Assembly (NCBI GenBank): GCA_900618425.1
Contig: UZAN01039602.1
Location: 117,598 to 130,561 of the forward strand
DNA: 12,964 nucleotides
DNA from: Echinostoma caproni
Taxonomy: Eukaryota > Platyhelminthes > Trematoda > Plagiorchiida > Echinostomatidae
Direction of reading: 5' to 3'
Below are positions 8,496 through 12,964 of this stretch, one piece after another. The translations under genes were made by a program, and so were the position numbers. Below the pieces are notes generated by a model. That model was not told the origin of the DNA, ran no database searches, and was given only the letters and a program-made list of their open reading frames with translations. Each line of letters begins with the position of its first letter. The stretch's first letter is position 1.

Positions 8496-8702
8496 GAATT
8501 ACAAGTTGGGATTACATTGAAGTCAGAATGCTTTCGTAAAGGTAAATTATTGCACAAAAGTCGAGCACAGTGGGTTTATCTTCGTGCAAATGGTAATCCT
8601 TCAAATCTATTGGTAACGTTTGATTCACAGTGGCTACGCCATTCACAAATCCGTACGATCAAGATTCATGCAATTCAAGGATGTCTGCGACGGATGGCAT
8701 AG
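8496..8702 (+). CDS. doubtful open frame
   Basis: A 68-codon stop-to-stop frame with no ATG near its start; the only early start-like codon is a TTG at 8517. The second half reads QWVYLRANGNPSNLLVTFD and onward with sensible composition, ending in TAG. An internal GATTCACAG is a fair acceptor at about 8629, which would make only the last 24 codons an exon. No domain is recognised. The 15 bases at 8516-8530 recur exactly at 11236-11250, which hints that part of this could be repeat-derived. Confidence 0.18.
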   Translation, partial: ELQVGITLKSECFRKGKLLHKSRAQWVYLRANGNPSNLLVTFDSQWLRHSQIRTIKIHAIQGCLRRMA

Positions 8703-9130
8703 GGTGGAAATCGAAGAAGTATCTAAAGGATAACTAAAATAACCAGATTAGATCCAAATAATTAAGGGATTTGTTTTATAGTACACTGAATGATAAGAAT
8801 TTTATCAAGAGCTCATAAGTTCAGATCATTTTAGTAGTTTTTTATTAACTGAAATTGGGTCAGTGTGCTGAATTTTAGTGGTTAACACCACGTTGATTTA
8901 ATAACTCTCAACCAACATTATATAAGTCATGTACTGAAGATAAGGGAAATCACTAATTTCACAAACATTTATAGCGTGGTTTCTCTAGCGATAAGTTTTA
9001 ATTAACTGGTCGGTACGGAGCACAAAATAAGTGTTGAGAGCGCGGAACAGTACGGTTGTAGGCTTGCGGTTGTACCGGAAAGATCGACTGCTTTACAAAA
9101 TATTGTCATATCAACATACTGCATCAATAA
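8703..9130. other. no gene recognised
   Basis: AT-rich stretch without notable open frames or box pairs. Confidence 0.5.
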
Positions 9131-9502
9131 CAGTATTTGATCGTCGTAGTTTTGAGTAGAATAGTCATGTTGCAGTTCTCCATGGTACTGTCACTAATAT
9201 GGCTACCGATGCACCCACGCCGTTTTCAGTGTCTTCTTGTTGATGAGTTAACCCCCAGCAATCGTCAACTAATCTACCCCTTGGAGACAACAGTGTTCGA
9301 CGTTATGATGCAGCGTTTATGGTACAATGCCACCGTATTACGCAACAGCACACTGACAAAGTTGAGAACTATTGAAGGACGTAACAAAAGCTGCATGCGG
9401 GAACTTCTCAAGTTCCGTGAGATTCGAATATTTAACAATTCACAATGCAGTTTATATTTGAGACAAAAACTGAAACTCAACGATCCAGTGATGCCTGATT
9501 GA
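9131..9502 (+). CDS. candidate exon or small gene, glycoprotein-like
   Basis: This is the most protein-like single open frame in the window. An AG precedes it at 9132-9133 and a second possible acceptor TTGCAG lies at 9154-9159. Counted from the TTG at 9137 it is 121 codons. ATGs at 9167 and 9182 are alternative starts if it begins a gene. The first 25 residues are hydrophobic (MVLSLIWLP), like a signal or membrane segment, and a basic HPRRFQC follows. There are four N-glycosylation sequons, near residues 64, 70, 83 and 100, and cysteines near 32, 86 and 104. It ends in TGA, so it would be a terminal exon, with AATAAA 172 bases downstream. I do not recognise a family. A secreted or membrane protein tail is an inference only. 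The minus-strand frame 9480-9274 is its shadow. Confidence 0.35.
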   Translation, partial: QYLIVVVLSRIVMLQFSMVLSLIWLPMHPRRFQCLLVDELTPSNRQLIYPLETTVFDVMMQRLWYNATVLRNSTLTKLRTIEGRNKSCMRELLKFREIRIFNNSQCSLYLRQKLKLNDPVMPD

Positions 9503-9520
9503 TTTCACTTTGACACGGTC

Positions 9521-9590
9521 GGTTGTGGCCCGGTCGTAACATCAGCAAATTATCACCCCGGGAATGTGTGTTCGAATCCCACCACCACCG
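9521..9590 (+). repeat. second tRNA-like element, Leu/Ser-like
   Basis: GGTTGTG at the 5' end pairs with CACCACC at 6 of 7 positions. The box TGGCCCGGTCGT resembles the A box of Leu/Ser tRNAs. GTTCGAATCCC matches the B box, and the T stem pairs at 4 of 5 positions. The central arms do not fold cleanly and the length (70) is short, so this is a decayed tRNA-derived repeat and not a tRNA gene. It is not a copy of the 3439 element, although both share the GTGGCCC and TCGAATCCCACC strings. The minus-strand open frame at 9738-9553 overlaps it and is a shadow. Confidence 0.55.
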
Positions 9591-9673
9591 CCTGACTTCT
9601 CCCATTGTGTGTTGAACGGAAGCCGTTTGAATGACCGCTTCCCCTTTCCTGAAAATCGTATCTGTGTATATTC

Positions 9674-9679
9674 AATAAA
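9674..9679 (+). promoter_or_regulatory. polyadenylation signal hexamer
   Basis: An AATAAA lies 172 bases after the stop codon at 9502 and just before an A-rich run. It would suit the 3' end of the 9131-9502 candidate, or the tail of the tRNA-like repeat. The hexamer alone is common in AT-rich DNA. Confidence 0.3.
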
Positions 9680-9958
9680 AGGAAGTAACATATAAGAGAA
9701 AAAAGAAGAGAAAAAGCAACAAGTCGGGGATAAAGCAACGAGAACTGATTATTTATTTTTAACGAAAACGTTTATCATAGCTTTTATGGTTGCTCACGAA
9801 TGATTTATTGAAAAATTTTGAATTGTTTTGATCAGGCAATATGTGTAATCATCCGACTGAACAGAGAGAGGTGCGGTGGTTCACTTCACCGACACCCGTC
9901 CAACTAGTTTGTATCTCTGAACGCTAAATTTGATTGGATAATTTTTCCTAAAATTTAT
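9680..9958. other. A-rich tract then hairpin, no gene
   Basis: An A/G-rich run to about 9720 may be a SINE tail. At 9870-9896 GGTGCGGTG and CACCGACACC form a 9-base-pair stem with one bulged A and an 8-base loop. Nothing else is evident. Confidence 0.45.
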
Positions 9959-10444
9959 TTAGAGCAGGATTCCATCTGACAATATAACTTCACAAGACCA
10001 GTGTGTTATTGTATGTAGCTTTGAATGGACAATACAGTGAAACCAGGAAAGACATCTAACTATTTGCACATATCTAATTTTATTCTGCACAAAATTTAAT
10101 GACACTTTGGCAAAAAATAAAATAAAAATATTGGTATTCGATCGATCAAAACTCAATCCACTCAGACCATAGAAACTACAGAACGAATGAGCGGAAAACA
10201 GAGACGCGTTAGAGAGTTCGGAGTTAAACACGCCACATAGAACTCCCTTTTTATTAATAATGTTGGCTTCTACGTAAATCTGATGCATCACCGAGCGCTC
10301 AAAGCGAAATTTAAAAACAAGTTTAGGGTAGGAAAATGTGTTCATCGGACCTGAGTGGACCGAGTGCAGATTGACAAAGTGCGCTAACATGTTTGTGGTA
10401 AAACGCACTAAAAGTATAGATAAATTAAAAGTTTGAAAGACCAA
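9959..10444 (-). CDS. longest open frame, unrecognised, possibly spurious
   Basis: It has 161 codons on the minus strand, the longest frame in the window. It is rich in Phe, Ser, Leu, Val and His, a composition often produced when the opposite strand is A-rich, and I see no domain, signal peptide or repeat. No clear start context was identified. A frame this long is uncommon but not impossible by chance in 13 kb of two-strand AT-rich DNA. It might also be a relic of a mobile element, but no catalytic motif supports that. Confidence 0.22.
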   Translation of the reverse strand: MVFQTFNLSILLVRFTTNMLAHFVNLHSVHSGPMNTFSYPKLVFKFRFERSVMHQIYVEANIINKKGVLCGVFNSELSNASLFSAHSFCSFYGLSGLSFDRSNTNIFILFFAKVSLNFVQNKIRYVQIVRCLSWFHCIVHSKLHTITHWSCEVILSDGILL

Positions 10445-10932
10445 AAATTCCCGTAAATTTTGAGAAATTATCTACTTTGGCATTTCTAGTGAAATGAATG
10501 TTGCTTCACTAAAATGTCTCCAAAAGGGCGCGAGCTGACCTACCAAAAGTCAACAGAGGATCTTGAGCAAACACCTGATTACGTACGTCAGCTACCAAGC
10601 AGCTGAAACTTTTCAGTTATCACCGTACTCGAGGGAAACTAGCACCAGCTCAATGACAAAATGCGGTTGATGGTTTCTTTTGGAGGTCTATGCATTCCTC
10701 GGATGGAATTCATTTAGATAGGTTATGGCTTTCCTTTCGTTTAAGAATTCTGCAATCGCCTTATACGGGAAATTTGCACTGCTTGACAAATCATTTAACA
10801 GCTACAAATTATCCCTACATTTGACTTCTGTACACTTTGAGAAAAAATATCCTACACCTCCTTCTTCAATTTGAAATGTGGTCACAACCGTATGCAACAA
10901 CAATCCCTTTTTAATAACCCTTCCGAAATGTA
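10445..10932. other. mostly featureless, one weak minus-strand exon-like segment
   Basis: At 10602-10544 on the minus strand a 59-base segment after GTTTCAG and before TTTTG|GTAGGT reads CLVADVRNQVFAQDPLLTF. The donor is good but the acceptor has little pyrimidine tract. Its phase does not join the 8184-8264 candidate directly. The rest shows nothing. Confidence 0.25.
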
Positions 10933-11217
10933 ATGAAACGCCGGACTGCATACAATTACCGAATAGTTTTTTCATTTAACCTAAAATTAACATCAACAGC
11001 ACGAAAAATTCACGTGGACAGTAGGTTTACTAAATTTTACCTCCGTCCGTTTAAATCAGTCGAGAAATATTTCCATTGGTTAGCTGGTGTTTGCAAGGTC
11101 ACTGACAAGTGTGCTGAGACAATTGTGAATGGACATGAAATGGGAGATTCTGTAATTTACCGCACAGTTATGCAGAATTTCGTTTTTAGGAATTTTGTTT
11201 TTTTGGTCAACCTGTAG
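10933..11217 (+). CDS. doubtful open frame, both strands open
   Basis: A 94-codon plus-strand frame starts at an ATG, has a cysteine-bearing central part (WLAGVCKVTDKCAETIVNG) and ends VFLVNL. On the minus strand a 39-codon segment (about 11156-11042) in another register is also open. It runs from an AG in TTACAG to GGAG|GTAAAA. At most one can be real. No domain is recognised in either. Confidence 0.2.
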   Translation: MKRRTAYNYRIVFSFNLKLTSTARKIHVDSRFTKFYLRPFKSVEKYFHWLAGVCKVTDKCAETIVNGHEMGDSVIYRTVMQNFVFRNFVFLVNL

Positions 11218-12007
11218 CGTTAATCAGCTGCTTATATTGAAGTCAGAATGATCACGAAGGTTCACACTTGCCTGTTCGGCAGAGAACGTAGAACCATAGA
11301 ACTGTTCTGGACAAAGTAGTTGCTCAATGCAAATTCTTCAATCATTCTAATCTGCAACTGCTTTTCTAAAAGTGTAGTAGATTAGGACGCAATAATTCCG
11401 GTCACTCACGGTAGCCAAACTGTCAATAAACCACTGTTCAGACAAAAGAACTCAACTGAACAACATGCTTTGATGAACGGGGGACTGGGATGGTGTATCA
11501 AATTGAAATAAAAGATCGGTCTAGCAGACATCAGACCCGACTCTAGACAGCACGTATTTTGCCGCAACATTCAGTTACGTGACTGCCGGACAACACTGCC
11601 ACCGTTCAAAGTACACGTAACTAACAGTCAAACTGAGTTTAAAACAAAATTGATGGACAAAAGATACTTAATTATTCTTTAACGCCTAGACTGACCAGTA
11701 TACCTGCACAAGCTCCAAAATACCTTGCGGAAATAATTCCATAACATATTGCTACCAGGGGGATATTGTGTATATCTATATATATATCGATTTTTATATA
11801 TAAGTATTGATCAACCACCTGCGATACCATGGCTTTTCTTGATCTGTTCATCCCAATTTTTCACCGTTTTGGCCGAATAAAACGGAATGTACATGGTAAT
11901 AACCCAACCTAAACAAAGTGTTTCTAAATTATTATCCCATTATATAGTTGTTTCTTTTTAATAAATGCTTGACGGTCGTACATTTCTTCGATTTCTACTT
12001 GCCTAAG
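11218..12007. other. no gene recognised; TA-rich repeat
   Basis: Contains an exact repeat of a 15-base string from 8516 (at 11236) and a TA-rich tract at 11769-11802. Its end is a T/C-rich tract ahead of the segment at 12008. Confidence 0.45.
11769..11802. repeat. TA-rich low-complexity tract
   Basis: Alternating TA units are broken by CGATTTTT. It is simple sequence and could form a cruciform-like hairpin. Confidence 0.7.
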
Positions 12008-12151
12008 TCATGTTGCCATGGAGTTAACCAGCTCGACAATCGGATCACGTTCTCCAGTTTCCTCAAACACATATTGCATTCTGAACTTGAACGATCTGAC
12101 ATTGTTGTATTCAATGCAGAGAAAATGATTTTCAAATACTTTCAGATGTAG
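12008..12151 (+). CDS. candidate exon, unknown protein
   Basis: It is preceded by a pyrimidine-rich tract (CATTTCTTCGATTTCTACTTGCC) ending in AAG. A more usual acceptor, AACCAG, lies at 12026-12031 and gives the same phase. The frame reads LDNRITFSSFLKHILHSELE and then RSDIVVFNAEKMIFKYFQM before TAG, with codon use that looks coding. If it is internal, the donor would be CAGAT|GTAGGG at 12147; if it is terminal, it ends at the TAG. No family is recognised. Confidence 0.27.
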   Translation, partial: SCCHGVNQLDNRITFSSFLKHILHSELERSDIVVFNAEKMIFKYFQM

Positions 12152-12805
12152 GGTGTGCAGTTAACGGTGACCGGGTGGAACTGACTCTGGAACTTGCCAA
12201 CTTCCAACCCATCTAAATGTGACAAGGCCATATATAATACGATCTTAATAATTTTTAATACAAACCTCGTGTAAGACACGACTTAGAGCTTTGATTCCTT
12301 ATAAGCATGTCATCACCAGATGCTTGCGCGCGTGGAATTCAATGAAAATCTATCCTATTACTTCAACGCCTTTTGCACTTTCCGCGGGACGGTGCGCCGC
12401 ATAAAATCCCCGCTTAGCACATCAAGATGTACGGACGCTTACTACTTTTAACCGTCGAAACCTTATTTTCATAAACTGGGTGGTCCATAGATTATCTTGC
12501 ACCACCTGGTGTTTCGCTCGACAACCACCAGAAATTCGGCAGTGAGCAATGTAATGTGGTTGTGTAATCGCTACCTCCTCTGATTTGGATTTTGCGTTCC
12601 ATGCAACATTAACGTCAATTGATATCACTTGCAGTTTTCATTGAATCATAATTTCCAAATGTTGGCATGCAAAATAGTCCAGCTAATTTACCAGTACTGT
12701 CCGCGATACGGGTTTATTGTTGCTTTTCTCAGCTGAGATCGAATTGAATCCCTGTCAGTCTTTCGCGTGCTGAGTGTTCTTCTTCACTTTGTTATCTTGC
12801 TCCAG
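12152..12805. other. no gene recognised; possible intron
   Basis: A 68-codon minus-strand open frame (12628-12422) has no motif and is not called. The end is a good pyrimidine-rich tract ending CTTGCTCCAG. Confidence 0.45.
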
Positions 12806-12949
12806 GAATTATCTTGGTTCAGCGATGCTTTGTACTCCTCTGTTTACGTAGAAGCCTTGGCAGATATCAGAGAGTGGGATATCAGTTTTCGGCACCTTTC
12901 TCACATCTTGCCCATCTGCTCCACTTGTATACTGAGAACACTTGGATGA
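12806..12949 (+). CDS. candidate exon at the right edge, unknown protein
   Basis: It follows one of the best acceptors in the window (TTCTTCACTTTGTTATCTTGCTCCAG). The preferred frame reads ELSWFSDALYSSVYVEALAD and then IREWDISFRH, ending at a TGA at 12947-12949. Another frame stays open to the end of the window. A donor might be CACTT|GTATAC near 12928. The acidic-aromatic composition is protein-like, but no family is recognised. Confidence 0.28.
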   Translation, partial: ELSWFSDALYSSVYVEALADIREWDISFRHLSHILPICSTCILRTLG

Positions 12950-12964
12950 TTTGGTCTAGTGATA

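Noticed and set aside
9553..9738. 61-codon minus-strand open frame
   Set aside because: Antisense to the second tRNA-like element and its A-rich tail, so its leucine-rich part is templated by the tail.
12422..12628. 68-codon minus-strand open frame
   Set aside because: No motif, and it lies in a likely intron between two better plus-strand candidates.
1..12964. Spliced-leader RNA, snRNA, rRNA, CRISPR array, reverse transcriptase or transposase
   Set aside because: I looked for characteristic strings and catalytic motifs on both strands and saw none. This was by eye, so a covariance or profile search could still find a weak remnant.

Overview
This window looks like eukaryotic, intron- or intergenic-type DNA, not a compact gene-dense locus. 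It is AT-rich by eye and stop codons are frequent on both strands. There are CA, ACCC, GAT and TA simple repeats. Several decayed copies of tRNA-like (SINE-type) elements are present, and no unbroken gene of ordinary length. There are no ribosome-binding-site-led operons. The most economical reading is an invertebrate metazoan genome. A flatworm or trematode would fit the base composition and the tRNA-like repeats, but I cannot prove that from sequence alone.

Layout. Positions 1-3438 are mostly featureless, with a GAT-rich tract near 1419-1445 and two plus-strand exon-like segments (1599-1648 and 2306-2422); the second reads like the middle of a BTB/POZ domain. Positions 3439-4512 hold the clearest structure: three copies of one tRNA-related repeat, one on plus, one on minus and one a plus-strand tail fragment, with the first two forming a long inverted repeat. 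Positions 4883-5084 contain weak open frames. Positions 6067-8264 are richer in open reading and splice-like signals. On the minus strand three exon-like segments (8184-8264, 7329-7387, 6294-6365) join in a consistent reading phase. Positions 6535-6585 are G-rich. Positions 9131-9502 carry the most protein-like single open frame, with a second, different tRNA-like element just after its stop and a polyadenylation hexamer at 9674. Positions 9959-10444 hold the longest open frame (minus, 161 codons), which I do not recognise. The right end has two further plus-strand exon-like segments (12008-12151 and 12806-12949).

All coding calls here are exon-sized candidates. In AT-rich DNA of this length, some segments with an AG before and a GT after an open frame are expected by chance, so they carry low confidence. 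I found no CRISPR array, no transposase or reverse transcriptase motif, no defence or biosynthetic cluster, and no convincing new biological system. The inverted tRNA-like repeats and the phase-consistent minus-strand exon chain are the observations most worth testing.
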